Below are positions 13,067 to 21,678 of a stretch of DNA of 64,000 nt, in pieces. The number at the start of each line of letters is the position of its first letter. Position 1 is the stretch's first letter. The DNA comes from Dyella monticola (GTDB lineage Bacteria > Pseudomonadota > Gammaproteobacteria > Xanthomonadales > Rhodanobacteraceae), in assembly GCF_003363155.1 (NCBI RefSeq), contig NZ_QRBE01000002.1, positions 503,753 through 567,752 of the forward strand. The letters run 5' to 3'. The notes under the pieces were generated by a model that searched no databases, had not been told where the DNA came from, and saw nothing but the letters and a program-made list of their open reading frames with translations. The translations under genes were made by a program, and so were the position numbers.

Positions 13067-14956
13067 ATGAGCAGTCGCTATAACGCCGCCGACATTGAAG
13101 TTCTCTCCGGTCTTGACCCCGTCAAGCGTCGGCCGGGCATGTACACCGACACCACCCGCCCGAACCACCTGGTGCAGGAAGTCGTCGACAACTCGGTCGA
13201 CGAGGCGCTGGCCGGCCACGCCAAGTCGATCGAAGTGATCGTGCACACCGACGGTTCAGTGGAGGTCACGGACGACGGCCGCGGCATGCCGGTGGACATC
13301 CACCCGGAAGAAGGCATCCCCGGCGTGGAGCTGATCCTCACCCGATTGCACGCAGGCGGTAAATTCTCCGGCAAGAACTACAACTTCTCCGGCGGTTTGC
13401 ATGGCGTGGGCGTCTCGGTAGTCAATGCGTTGTCGAACAAGGTGGACGTCACCATTCGTCGCGACGGCAACGAATACCGCATGAGCTTCGCCAACGGTGA
13501 TCGCTCCAGCCCGCTGGAAACCATCGGTACCGTACCGAAGAAGAAAACCGGCACGACCGTGCGCTTCTGGGCCGATCCGAAGTATTTCGATTCGCCGAAG
13601 ATTTCACTGCCCAAGCTGAAACATCTACTGCGCGCCAAAGCCGTGCTCTGTGCCGGCCTCAACGTCAAGCTGCTCGATGAAGCCAGCGGCGAAGTGAACG
13701 AGTGGTACTACGAAGATGGTCTGCGCGATTACTTGCGCGGCGAACTCGATGGCGCCGATTGTTTGCCGGCCGATCTGTTCGTCCATCACGTTGCACGCGA
13801 GACAGAAGGCCTGGATGTGGCGTTCACCTGGTTGCCGGACGGCGAGCTGGTGCAAGAAAGCTATGTCAATCTCATTCCCACCGTGCAGGGTGGTACGCAC
13901 GTCAACGGCTTGCGCACCGGCCTTACCAATGCCATTCGCGAATTCTGCGATATCCGCAATCTCCTGCCACGTGGTGTGAAGCTCGCGCCGGAAGATGTGT
14001 GGGAGCGCCTCGCCTTCGTGCTTTCCGCGAAACTGCAGGATCCCCAATTCGCCGGCCAAACCAAAGAACGCCTTTCCTCGCGCAACGCCGCCGCGCTGGT
14101 GGAAAGCGTAGTGCATGACGCTTTCAGTCTATGGCTCAACCAGCATGTAGATCTGGGCGAACGCATCGCGCAACTGGCCATTGAACGCGCCAGCGCACGT
14201 CTGAAAGCCGCCAAGCAGGTCGTGCGCAAGAAGATCACCCAGGGCCCCGCCCTGCCCGGCAAGCTGGCCGATTGCACCGCAACCGACCTCACCCGCACCG
14301 AGCTTTTCCTGGTGGAAGGTGATTCGGCCGGCGGTAGCGCCAAGCAAGCCCGCGACAAGGAATTCCAGGCGATCCTCCCGCTGCGCGGCAAGATCCTCAA
14401 CACCTGGGAAGTGGAATCCACCTCGGTGCTCGCGTCGGAAGAAGTGCACAACCTGGCGGTAGCCATCGGCTGCGATCCTGGCAAGGACGATCTGAGTGGC
14501 CTGCGCTACGGCAAAGTCGTCATTCTCGCCGACGCCGATTCCGACGGCCTGCACATTGCCACCTTGCTCAGCGCGCTGTTCCTGCGCCACTTCCCTGCGC
14601 TGGTGCGCGAAGGTCACGTTTTCGTGGCGATGCCGCCGCTGTTCCGCGTGGATGTTGGCAAACAGGTGTTCTACTGCCTGGACGAAAACGAAAAACAGGC
14701 CATGCTGCAACGTGTGGAACGCGAAAAGATGAAAGGCCAGGTCACCGTGACGCGCTTCAAAGGCCTTGGCGAAATGAATCCGTCCCAGTTGCGCGAATCC
14801 ACCATCTATCCCGATACGCGCCGGCTGGTGCAGCTCACGGTCGAAGACAGCGACGGCACCGCCAAACTGATGGATATGCTGCTGGCGAAAAAACGCGCTT
14901 CCGATCGCAAGAGCTGGCTCGAAGAAAAAGGCGATCTGGCCACGCTGGAAGTGTGA
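13067..14956 (+). CDS. parE: DNA topoisomerase IV subunit B
   Basis: ParE supplies the ATPase half of topoisomerase IV, which decatenates daughter chromosomes. The 629-aa protein starts MSSRYNAADIEVLSGL at 13067. The GHKL ATPase motifs are clear: VVDNSVDEALAGH, TDDGRGMP and GGLHGVGVSVVNALS. The TOPRIM domain has LVEGDSAGGSAKQARD at about residue 411 and DADSDGLHI at about 488. The short length and the MYTDTTRPNHL start distinguish it from GyrB. The frame stays open upstream to 12875, but that part overlaps the aminopeptidase gene. A strong terminator follows. Confidence 0.95.
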   Translation: MSSRYNAADIEVLSGLDPVKRRPGMYTDTTRPNHLVQEVVDNSVDEALAGHAKSIEVIVHTDGSVEVTDDGRGMPVDIHPEEGIPGVELILTRLHAGGKFSGKNYNFSGGLHGVGVSVVNALSNKVDVTIRRDGNEYRMSFANGDRSSPLETIGTVPKKKTGTTVRFWADPKYFDSPKISLPKLKHLLRAKAVLCAGLNVKLLDEASGEVNEWYYEDGLRDYLRGELDGADCLPADLFVHHVARETEGLDVAFTWLPDGELVQESYVNLIPTVQGGTHVNGLRTGLTNAIREFCDIRNLLPRGVKLAPEDVWERLAFVLSAKLQDPQFAGQTKERLSSRNAAALVESVVHDAFSLWLNQHVDLGERIAQLAIERASARLKAAKQVVRKKITQGPALPGKLADCTATDLTRTELFLVEGDSAGGSAKQARDKEFQAILPLRGKILNTWEVESTSVLASEEVHNLAVAIGCDPGKDDLSGLRYGKVVILADADSDGLHIATLLSALFLRHFPALVREGHVFVAMPPLFRVDVGKQVFYCLDENEKQAMLQRVEREKMKGQVTVTRFKGLGEMNPSQLRESTIYPDTRRLVQLTVEDSDGTAKLMDMLLAKKRASDRKSWLEEKGDLATLEV

Positions 14957-15028
14957 TCACGCAGCGGCATTCGCCTTCATCATTGAAGGACAAAGGCTGA
15001 GCAGCATTGCTGAGATACTACGCATACC

Positions 15029-15057
15029 ATGCGCCGCTCTATGCGGCGCATTTTTTA
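15029..15057 (+). terminator. Rho-independent terminator after parE
   Basis: A 9-bp perfect stem (ATGCGCCGC with GCGGCGCAT) around the loop TCTAT is followed by a six-T run. It lies 73 bases after the parE stop and just before the lipoprotein gene. Confidence 0.88.
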
Positions 15058-15084
15058 TGCATTCCAAGGATAGGTATCACAGGC

Positions 15085-15834
15085 ATGAAGAAGTACGCGC
15101 GGTTATTCCCTGCCCTGACCCTCATTTTTGCGGGCTGCAAATCCACGCCGCCCGTCAACGGCCGGGTCGTGCCCGAAGCGAAGCTCACCACGGGGCAACT
15201 GATCCAGTCGGGTCCCAACCGCATGGCCAATCTGGAATTGCGCGACAACCTCGATGCGTTGTATGTGCTGATGGACAAACTCTACAAGCGCAATCCGGCG
15301 GAATGGAAAAAAGGAAGCTCCCATAGTCGCCAGGACGCCGCAGCCAACGTGCGCACGGCCCTTGAACAACACAAGCCACTGCCTGGATTGGATGCACGCG
15401 ATACCGCGGCGATGCGCTTGGCGCTTGATCCGGAGTTCAAAGGCGATCGCGTCGCCACGCTCGTCTATGGATTAGGCGACATGTTGATTACCGCGCACGG
15501 CGGCAAACGCCAGCAATACCTGATCGATGGCCTCGATGCGCAAAAGGTCTACAACGCCGCTCGCAACATCGAAATTACCATGTGGATGCTCGCGCAACGC
15601 AGGGATCGTGCAGGCCAGCCATTACTCCTTTCCAACGCCGACTCCGAGCATGAACGCAACCTCAGCTTCGAACGTCTGTTCGGCGCCATGATCGGTCGCC
15701 TGGATCTCGTCGCGGAATTCACGTCCGAAAAATATCGTCGCTCGGTGATCGACTATGCACAAAGCTTTTTCGGTGGCCAGTTTCTCCAATTCCTTCCGGT
15801 GAGCGAGGTGTCCGCCGCAGCATCTTCCCTCTGA
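15085..15834 (+). CDS. Predicted lipoprotein of unknown function
   Basis: The 249-aa product starts at 15085 with a short basic N-terminus and hydrophobic core ending in the lipobox IFAGC, so lipidation at Cys18 is likely. The mature part is mostly soluble and helical. It contains [14 protein letters not shown], a central [19 protein letters not shown] and [16 protein letters not shown] do not recognise a named family. The terminator before it and the 49-base gap after it suggest a separate transcript that could include nbaC. Confidence 0.75.
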   Translation: MKKYARLFPALTLIFAGCKSTPPVNGRVVPEAKLTTGQLIQSGPNRMANLELRDNLDALYVLMDKLYKRNPAEWKKGSSHSRQDAAANVRTALEQHKPLPGLDARDTAAMRLALDPEFKGDRVATLVYGLGDMLITAHGGKRQQYLIDGLDAQKVYNAARNIEITMWMLAQRRDRAGQPLLLSNADSEHERNLSFERLFGAMIGRLDLVAEFTSEKYRRSVIDYAQSFFGGQFLQFLPVSEVSAAASSL

Positions 15835-15883
15835 CGCCGACTCGGCGGTATGGTGGCGTCCGGGCTTTCACCGGAACCTTCGC

Positions 15884-16405
15884 ATGGCCTTGCTGCCGCC
15901 CCTTGACCTCAAGCGCTGGATAGATGAGCACCGTCATCTGCTCAAACCACCGGTTGGAAACAAGTGCATCGTCGACGGGGATTTCATCGTGATGATCGTC
16001 GGCGGCCCCAATGCGCGTACCGATTACCATTACGACGAAGGCCCCGAGTTCTTCTATCAGCTGGAAGGCGAGATGGTGCTGAAGATCCAGGATGAAGGCG
16101 TTGCGCGAGACATTGCCATCCGCGCGGGTGAATTGTTCTATCTGCCACCTCGCGTACCGCATTCGCCGCAGCGCATGCCCCACTCCGTGGGCCTGGTCAT
16201 CGAGCGCCGCCGGCTGGCTCATGAAAAAGATGGCTTACTGTGGTTCTGCGAAAACTGCAACCACACGCTTTACGAAGAATATTTCACGCTGCAAAGCATA
16301 GAGTCCGATTTTCCGCCGGTGTTCGATCGCTTCTATGCATCACATGATGCGCGTACGTGCAAAGCGTGTGGGCATCTTAATCCAGCACCGGCGCGCTACG
16401 GTTGA
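15884..16405 (+). CDS. nbaC: 3-hydroxyanthranilate 3,4-dioxygenase
   Basis: The enzyme opens the ring of 3-hydroxyanthranilate in the kynurenine route from tryptophan to quinolinate and NAD. The 173-aa cupin has the three iron ligands His49, Glu55 and His93 (in [17 protein letters not shown] and RVPHSPQR). It also has a second rubredoxin-like iron site formed by Cys122, Cys125, Cys159 and Cys162, typical of the bacterial enzyme. No other kynurenine-pathway gene is adjacent. Its last 29 bases overlap the 3' end of the convergent Nudix gene. Confidence 0.93.
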   Translation: MALLPPLDLKRWIDEHRHLLKPPVGNKCIVDGDFIVMIVGGPNARTDYHYDEGPEFFYQLEGEMVLKIQDEGVARDIAIRAGELFYLPPRVPHSPQRMPHSVGLVIERRRLAHEKDGLLWFCENCNHTLYEEYFTLQSIESDFPPVFDRFYASHDARTCKACGHLNPAPARYG

Positions 16406-16946
16406 TCTTATCCAGCCACTTGCGTGCCATGCGTTGCAGTGATGCATCGGCTTGCATATCTGCTGCGATGGCGCGAATGGGCTTCCAGGCCAAGTCCAGT
16501 GATTCATCACTCACGATGAAGCATTCGTTGTGCGTGGCACGCACGACGTAACGCACGTCGTAATGCCAATGCTCTGACTCATTACCGCGGGCTGGAATCA
16601 GATGGCAATCGAGGTCGAAGATGTCGTCGTCCACCTGCAAACCATCCAGACCCGATTCCTCTTCCGCTTCCCGCAAGGCCACACGCGCAAGTTCCACATC
16701 GCCGTCGGCATGCCCGCCCAATTGCAACCAGTGCCCCAGCTTGCGGTGATGAGTAAGCAATACGCGCTCACCGTCGGCGCTCACCAGCCACGCGGAGCCC
16801 GTGAAATGCCCTGTCGCGTGCTCGCGTAAGAAAACACCGGGGGCAGAGTTCAGAAATTGAATGAACTGCGCGCTCGTGAATGCCTCTTCCGGGTGACGCA
16901 ACCGATAGTTCTGGAAGGCGGCAGCTAACGAAACAGATACGGACAT
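16377..16946 (-). CDS. Nudix hydrolase
   Basis: This is a pyrophosphohydrolase of unknown substrate. The 189-aa form begins at the ATG at 16946 ([12 protein letters not shown]); the frame extends to 17012. The Nudix box is present in the segment starting [20 protein letters not shown] and ending SGL. The first box Glu is shifted by one position, while the catalytic REAEEESG part is intact. The 3' end overlaps nbaC tail-to-tail by 29 bases. Nothing nearby fixes the substrate. Confidence 0.85.
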   Translation of the reverse strand: MSVSVSLAAAFQNYRLRHPEEAFTSAQFIQFLNSAPGVFLREHATGHFTGSAWLVSADGERVLLTHHRKLGHWLQLGGHADGDVELARVALREAEEESGLDGLQVDDDIFDLDCHLIPARGNESEHWHYDVRYVVRATHNECFIVSDESLDLAWKPIRAIAADMQADASLQRMARKWLDKINRSAPVLD

Positions 16947-17110
16947 GACTTGTGACACGGGCGAAATGCGGAACGGTACATCATAGCTGCGTCGCAGCTT
17001 GTACCCCTCCATCCGCTCCGCTATGGTTGGGCGTCACCTCGGATCGACTGGCCCCGGCCCGCTGTGGCTTTCGAAGATGTGATGTCAGTTTCCACGGGGA
17101 GCCCTCCTAC

Positions 17111-18595
17111 ATGCTTTTCAAGCGCGTCAAGCCACTCGACCAGATTATCGCCACCGCCGAAAAGAAGGGCCTTACCCGACAGCTAGGTGCGTTCCAGCTC
17201 ACGATGCTCGGCATCGGAGCCATTATCGGCACGGGTATTTTCGTACTCACCGCCGAAGCGGGCCAGAAAGCCGGTCCAGGCATGATGGTCTCGTTCGTGA
17301 TCGCAGCCATCGTCTGCACGCTGGCTGCACTGGCCTACGCCGAACTTGCATCGATGGTTCCCGTGGCCGGTTCGGCGTACACCTATACCTATGGTGTGCT
17401 CGGTGAAGGCATGGCGTGGGTTGTTGGCTGGGCGCTGATCCTGGAATACACGATCGCGGCCAGCACGGTTTGCGTGGGCTGGTCTGGATACATGAACGGG
17501 CTGCTCGCAAACCACGGCATCGGATTACCCGACTTCCTGCGCGCCGGACCGATGGATGGCGGCACTTTCAACCTGCTGGCATTTCTGATCGGGGCGGTAG
17601 TCACGTTCCTGTTAGTGATCGGCACATCGAAGTCGGCCAAAGTCAACGCCATTCTGGTGCTGGTCAAGGTGATCGCGCTGACCGTCTTCGTCGTGATCGC
17701 GTTGCCGAAGGTGCAGCAGACAAACTTCCATCCGTTCGTGCCCAACGGCTGGGGCAGCCCGATGGGTGGTATCGGCGTGCTGGGTGCAGCGGCATCGATC
17801 TTTTTCGCTTATGTGGGCTTCGATGCGGTATCCACCGCTGCCGAAGAAACCAAGAATCCAAACCGAAATATTCCCATTGGCCTGATCGGTTCGCTCGGCA
17901 TCTGCACCGTCTATTACTTGCTGGTGAGCTACGGTGCGATCGGCTCGGTGGGCGCACAACCGGTAACCGGCGCCGGCGGCGCTGTGCTGCAGCCGGGTAC
18001 GCCGGAAATGGCCTTGGCCTGCAAAGGTTCCCAAGCACTGGTGTGCAGCAAGGAAGCGCTCGCGCATGCGCTGCGCCTGCTCAATCACAACTCGTGGGGT
18101 GATCTGATCGGGGCCGCGGCGAGCATCGCGCTGCCTTCCGTGATCCTGACCATGACCTACGGCCAGACGCGCATCTTCTTCACCATGGCGCGCGACGGCC
18201 TGCTACCTGCTTCGCTTTCCAAGATTCATCCGCGCTTCCACACGCCGCACGTAATCACGTTGATTACCGGCCTGTTCGTTTCGCTGTTCGGTGCGATCTA
18301 TCCGGTCGGCCAATTGGCCGACATCACCAACTCGGGCACGCTGTTTGCGTTCATGATGGTGGCTGTCGGCGTGATGGTGCTACGCGTGAAGCAGCCGGAT
18401 CGCAAGCGCCCGTTCCGCACGCCGTTGGTCTGGGTGGTCTGTCCGCTCGCCGTGCTCGGCTGCTTGCTGCTGTTCGTCAACCTGCCGCTCAAGACGATCG
18501 AAGTATTTTTCGGCTGGGGCATCTTCGGCCTGTTCGTCTACTATCTGTATGGTCACCGCAAGAGCCATCTGGCCAACGGCACCGAACCTGCCTGA
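17111..18595 (+). CDS. APC-family amino acid permease (first of a tandem pair)
   Basis: This 494-aa inner-membrane transporter has about 12 helices and probably carries cationic or broad-range amino acids. The N-terminus has the family motif GIGAIIGTGIFVLTAEAG, with the unwound first helix, and an acidic segment AEETKNPNRNIPIG. The start at 17111 (MLFKRVKPLDQ) fits the family N-terminus; the longer frame from 16952 is not needed. A second paralogue follows after a hairpin. A loop near residues 290-330 with two Cys is absent from its neighbour. Confidence 0.9.
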   Translation: MLFKRVKPLDQIIATAEKKGLTRQLGAFQLTMLGIGAIIGTGIFVLTAEAGQKAGPGMMVSFVIAAIVCTLAALAYAELASMVPVAGSAYTYTYGVLGEGMAWVVGWALILEYTIAASTVCVGWSGYMNGLLANHGIGLPDFLRAGPMDGGTFNLLAFLIGAVVTFLLVIGTSKSAKVNAILVLVKVIALTVFVVIALPKVQQTNFHPFVPNGWGSPMGGIGVLGAAASIFFAYVGFDAVSTAAEETKNPNRNIPIGLIGSLGICTVYYLLVSYGAIGSVGAQPVTGAGGAVLQPGTPEMALACKGSQALVCSKEALAHALRLLNHNSWGDLIGAAASIALPSVILTMTYGQTRIFFTMARDGLLPASLSKIHPRFHTPHVITLITGLFVSLFGAIYPVGQLADITNSGTLFAFMMVAVGVMVLRVKQPDRKRPFRTPLVWVVCPLAVLGCLLLFVNLPLKTIEVFFGWGIFGLFVYYLYGHRKSHLANGTEPA

Positions 18596-18624
18596 GGTAA
18601 TGCGTCATACCGCGTGAATACTGT

Positions 18625-18659
18625 CCGGCACGGTGACTACACCGTGCCGGCTTTCTTTC
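18625..18659 (+). terminator. Hairpin terminator or attenuator between the two permease genes
   Basis: A perfect 11-bp stem, CCGGCACGGTG with CACCGTGCCGG, encloses the loop ACTA and is followed by CTTTCTTT. The T-tract is imperfect, so it may reduce rather than fully stop transcription into the second permease gene, whose start codon lies 11 bases beyond. Confidence 0.72.
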
Positions 18660-18669
18660 AGGGAACCCT

Positions 18670-20148
18670 ATGCTGAAACAGCTGTTCGCCCGCAAGATCG
18701 ATTTTTCCGACGATGAGTCGTCGCACGGCCCCAGCCTGAGACGGTCCCTCGGCCCATGGGGCATTACCGCGCTGGGCATCGGCGCCGTCATCGGCACCGG
18801 CATTTTCGTGGTCACGGGTCAGGCAGCGGCGGATCACGCGGGGCCGGCGGTGCTGATTTCGTTTGTGCTGGCGGCGATCTGCAGTGGTTTCACCGCGCTG
18901 TGCTATTCCGAGTTTGCAACGCTGATTCCAATTTCCGGCAGTTCCTATTCCTATGCCTACGCCACTCTCGGCGAGCTGGTGGCCTGGTTCATTGGCTGGA
19001 ACATGGTGCTCGAATACGGTATTTCGGCGTCTGCAGTCGCTACGAGCTGGACGGGTTACTTCCTCAGCCTGCTTAATCACATGGGTATCAACCTGCCGCC
19101 TGCGCTCACCGATGCGCCCTTCTCGTACATGAATGGCACACTGGTCCCAACGGGGCATCTGTTCAACCTGCCTGCCGTCGCAATTGTGCTGGCGCTCACC
19201 TGGGTGTGCTACATCGGCATCCGCGAATCGGCCGGCATCAATTTGATGATGGTGATGTTGAAGGTCGGACTGATCATCGTGGTGGTAGTGGCCGGTTATC
19301 GCTATGTGGATCCGGCCAACTGGCATCCGTTCATTCCCGCCTCGCAGGGCAATCACAAATACGGGTGGGACGGCATCCTGCGCGGTGCTGGCATGGTGTT
19401 CTTTGCCTATATCGGTTTTGAGGCAACGTCCACCGCCGCGCAAGAGTGCAAGAACCCGCAACGCGATCTTCCTTTCGGCACGCTGGTGTCGCTGGTGATC
19501 TGCACGGTGCTGTACCTGGCGATGGCGGCCGTGCTGACTGGCCTTATCTCCTATACGCAACTGGGTACGGACGAACCGGTCGTCACCGCAATCAGGGCGC
19601 ATCCTGAATTGGGTTGGCTGCGGTTGATCGTGGAGATCGGCGCGCTGATCGGCTTGTCGTCGGTGATCCTGGTGATGATCATCGCGCAGCCGCGCATCTT
19701 CATGATCATGTCGCGCGACGGCCTGTTGCCGAGGATATTCAACCGCATTCACCCGCGTCACCGTACTCCGCATATCAACACAGTCATCACGGGCGTGAGC
19801 ATTGCGGCGCTCTCGGCCGTGTTCCCGCTCGATCTGCTGGCAAACCTGACCTCGATGGGAACGCTGATTGCGTTCGTGGCTGTGTGCGCGGGCGTGCTGA
19901 TCCTGCGCTATACCTCACCCGAATTGCCGCGCACGTTCCGCGTGCCATGGGCGCACGTCATCTGCGTCGCCGGTGTGCTGAGCTGCCTGGGCCTGCTGGC
20001 CACGTTCGACTGGTTCAACTGGGCGCTGATGGTGGTCTGGACGCTCATCGGCTTTGCGATTTATTTCACCTATGGACTGCGCCATAGTCGCCTGCGTATC
20101 GCCAATGGCTGGACCAAAGATCAAACGCCAGCGAACTGTCGCGAATAG
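18670..20148 (+). CDS. APC-family amino acid permease (second of a tandem pair)
   Basis: The 492-aa protein is a paralogue of its upstream neighbour. It shares GIGAVIGTGIFVVTG near residue 35, the helix 3 region PISGSSYSYAYATLGE and the acidic loop AQECKNPQRDLPFG, with about 12 membrane helices. The C-terminus is cytoplasmic and charged. Likely substrates are amino acids, and specificity cannot be read. It may be transcribed with the first permease through the intervening hairpin. Confidence 0.9.
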   Translation: MLKQLFARKIDFSDDESSHGPSLRRSLGPWGITALGIGAVIGTGIFVVTGQAAADHAGPAVLISFVLAAICSGFTALCYSEFATLIPISGSSYSYAYATLGELVAWFIGWNMVLEYGISASAVATSWTGYFLSLLNHMGINLPPALTDAPFSYMNGTLVPTGHLFNLPAVAIVLALTWVCYIGIRESAGINLMMVMLKVGLIIVVVVAGYRYVDPANWHPFIPASQGNHKYGWDGILRGAGMVFFAYIGFEATSTAAQECKNPQRDLPFGTLVSLVICTVLYLAMAAVLTGLISYTQLGTDEPVVTAIRAHPELGWLRLIVEIGALIGLSSVILVMIIAQPRIFMIMSRDGLLPRIFNRIHPRHRTPHINTVITGVSIAALSAVFPLDLLANLTSMGTLIAFVAVCAGVLILRYTSPELPRTFRVPWAHVICVAGVLSCLGLLATFDWFNWALMVVWTLIGFAIYFTYGLRHSRLRIANGWTKDQTPANCRE

Positions 20149-20218
20149 CAGGCATCTTCAGTGAACTGTCGAAAACGTGCCAGCAACGACGTTTTAACGA
20201 TGTGAAGGTTGTAGGTTC

Positions 20219-20257
20219 AATTTTATCCTTAATCCATTGAAATAAAAGGATAAAATT
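20219..20257. repeat. AT-rich perfect inverted repeat
   Basis: AATTTTATCCTT (20219-20230) is repeated in inverted form as AAGGATAAAATT (20246-20257), with a 15-base spacer. It is strikingly AT-rich against its surroundings and lies 70 bases after the permease stop. It could be a regulator binding site for the RNA-like element just downstream, or an RNA hairpin. There is no T-run right after it. Confidence 0.55.
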
Positions 20258-20318
20258 TTCCACCGCCACAATTTTCCAACCGCAACCCGCTCTAAATCGG
20301 CCAACCGGAGTATCATCA

Positions 20319-20384
20319 ATGGCCCGTGGGTTGATCACTTGGCAGTGGGCCCCGGATCGCCACCCGGCGCGTCAGGCCCGTTAG
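20319..20384 (+). CDS. Candidate 21-aa leader peptide or small protein
   Basis: ATG at 20319 is preceded by GGAG with an 8-base gap. The ORF encodes a peptide starting MARGLITWQWAPDR and ending PARQAR, with Trp-Gln-Trp in the middle. The stop codon falls between the two arms of the large stem. This layout resembles a transcription-attenuation leader, but no biosynthetic gene follows on this strand. It may instead be chance within a structured RNA. Confidence 0.3.
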   Translation: MARGLITWQWAPDRHPARQAR

Positions 20385-20444
20385 CTCCTCGTCCTGACGC
20401 GTCCGGGTAGCACTTTCAGCAACACCCCTTCGTTTCTTTCATCG

Positions 20445-20478
20445 AACGCCTGTCTCGTACAGGCGTTTTTTTCTTTTT
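20445..20478 (+). terminator. Rho-independent terminator of the candidate RNA
   Basis: A 9-bp stem, AACGCCTGT with ACAGGCGTT, encloses the loop CTCGT. It is followed by an uninterrupted T-run, a C and five more T. It is a very strong plus-strand terminator 297 bases after the permease stop. That is far for a simple operon end and fits a separate short transcript. Confidence 0.9.
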
Positions 20479-20497
20479 ACGCTCGCCTGATGCACAA

Positions 20498-20525
20498 ACA
20501 AAAAGGCCGGCGCGGGGCCGGCCTT
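20498..20525 (-). terminator. Rho-independent terminator of the HiPIP gene
   Basis: The stem AAGGCCGG with CCGGCCTT (20503-20525) is followed on the minus strand by TTTTTGTTTG. It lies 18 bases past the HiPIP stop codon. Confidence 0.85.
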
Positions 20526-20542
20526 CGTAAACAGACGACACG

Positions 20543-20875
20543 TCAGGCTTGCTTGGCCGTGTGCGAAATGCACCACCCTTTCGCGCTCACGGATTTGCCC
20601 GGGAAGAGTTGGCAGGGTCCATAACCACTCGGGGCGCCGGTATAGAACTGGCAATTTACGCACGTATCGCCAGGCTTGCGCTTGGGATCTTTCGAGGTGG
20701 AGGCGTCTTCCACGTAGCCCAACGCCTTCGCGGTGGGGTCGGCTTCTGAAACATGCGGCAAATCATCCGCGCGCGCGACCCGCGGCAACCCACTCACCAT
20801 CACTGCCGCGGCGGCGGTACCGGCGGCAAGCTTGAGGAAACGACGACGTGACGCGATATCTTCATGCCCTGACAT
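20543..20875 (-). CDS. High-potential iron-sulfur protein (HiPIP)
   Basis: HiPIPs are small periplasmic electron carriers with one [4Fe-4S] cluster. The 110-aa precursor has a Tat signal (SRRRFLKLAAGTAAAAV) ending near ARA-DD. The cluster ligands are in CVNCQFY, GPCQLFP and GWCISH, four Cys in HiPIP spacing. The start at 20875 (MSGHEDIAS) has an upstream GAGG; the frame opens 15 bases earlier. It is monocistronic, with its own terminator. Its redox partners are not in view. Confidence 0.92.
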   Translation of the reverse strand: MSGHEDIASRRRFLKLAAGTAAAAVMVSGLPRVARADDLPHVSEADPTAKALGYVEDASTSKDPKRKPGDTCVNCQFYTGAPSGYGPCQLFPGKSVSAKGWCISHTAKQA

Positions 20876-20997
20876 AATCACCCTCATCACATGTTATTCG
20901 CCGCCCAACCGCGGCGATGCTCCCTGCATCGTAGCGCGATGAGACGCATCAGGGCCTTGTCGCGAATAACTCGCATTTCGCGCGTTTCCTCACATGC

Positions 20998-21024
20998 TAT
21001 AGTTGATATTCGTTTGGACGTCCA
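20998..21024 (+). promoter_or_regulatory. Promoter-like -10 and palindromic operator before mtnB
   Basis: TATAGT (20998-21003) is a good -10 hexamer, but the -35 is weak. A perfect palindrome TGGACGTCCA (21015-21024) lies just downstream and only six bases before the mtnB ATG. Its core GGACGTCC matches six of eight bases of the MetJ box AGACGTCT. That would suit repression of a methionine-salvage operon by S-adenosylmethionine status. No Shine-Dalgarno sequence is obvious. Regulator identity is inference. Confidence 0.42.
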
Positions 21025-21030
21025 TTTGCC

Positions 21031-21678
21031 ATGAGCCAAGACCTGCCTGCCTCCATTCCACCGACGCTTTTCTATGAGCGTGCAGAAGCCATCGCCCATG
21101 CAGCGCGCGAACTTGCGCAGCATGGCTGGACGCCTGCCACGAGCAGCAATTTTTCAATGCGCGTGGATGCCGATCACGCGGCAATAACAATCTCCGGGCG
21201 CGACAAGGGCAAGCTCGGCCGCGACGACATCATGCTGGTGAACATGGATGGCAAAGCGGTCGGTACGAGCTCGCGGCCGAGTGCGGAAACGGAACTCCAC
21301 ACGCAGGTGTATCGGCGCTGGCCCGAGGTCAACGTCGTGCTGCACACGCATTCGCACACGCAGAGCGTGGCTTCGCGTCTGTTCGCGGCCGAAGGCGTTA
21401 TCCGCCTGGAAGGCTGGGAATTGCAGAAAGCCATCCGTGGCCACACCACGCACGAGAGCGAGCTGAATATCCCCGTCTTTCCCAACACGCAACATATGCC
21501 GGAGCTGGTCGCGCAAGTGGACGCGTGGATCGACTCGGGCAAACCCCTGCATGCCTACTTGATCAACGGTCACGGCATCTATACGTGGGGACATGACATG
21601 GCCGAAGCGCGCCGCCATTTGGAAGCGCTCGAGTTCCTGCTCGAGTGCGAACTGGATCTGAGGAGACTCAACGCATGA
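21031..21678 (+). CDS. mtnB: Methylthioribulose-1-phosphate dehydratase
   Basis: MtnB dehydrates 5-methylthioribulose 1-phosphate to a diketone phosphate in the methionine salvage pathway. The 215-aa protein is a class II aldolase-like zinc enzyme. It has SSNFSMRV near the N-terminus, metal His residues in [12 protein letters not shown], and [10 protein letters not shown] near the C-terminus. Its stop overlaps the mtnD start (ATGA), so the two are coupled. The isomerase gene mtnA is not in the window. Confidence 0.95.
   Translation: MSQDLPASIPPTLFYERAEAIAHAARELAQHGWTPATSSNFSMRVDADHAAITISGRDKGKLGRDDIMLVNMDGKAVGTSSRPSAETELHTQVYRRWPEVNVVLHTHSHTQSVASRLFAAEGVIRLEGWELQKAIRGHTTHESELNIPVFPNTQHMPELVAQVDAWIDSGKPLHAYLINGHGIYTWGHDMAEARRHLEALEFLLECELDLRRLNA

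Larger units (their letters stand above)
20301..20478 (+). ncRNA. Candidate structured RNA or attenuator-like leader
   Basis: This gene-free stretch has features of a short independent transcript. A Shine-Dalgarno-like GGAG (20307-20310) precedes a 21-codon ORF. A 15-bp stem follows (ACCCGGCGCGTCAGG with CCTGACGCGTCCGGGT, one bulge; 20362-20408), then an unstructured C/T-rich linker and a strong terminator. CAGGCCCGTT (20373-20382) could also pair with AACGCCTG of the terminator's left arm, so mutually exclusive structures are possible. No plus-strand gene follows for 550 bases; the next gene is antisense. I do not recognise the RNA family. The 5' end is a guess. Confidence 0.42.

Noticed and set aside
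20319..20478. Classical trp-operon attenuator
   Set aside because: The peptide has Trp codons and a terminator follows, but no trp gene lies downstream on the same strand.
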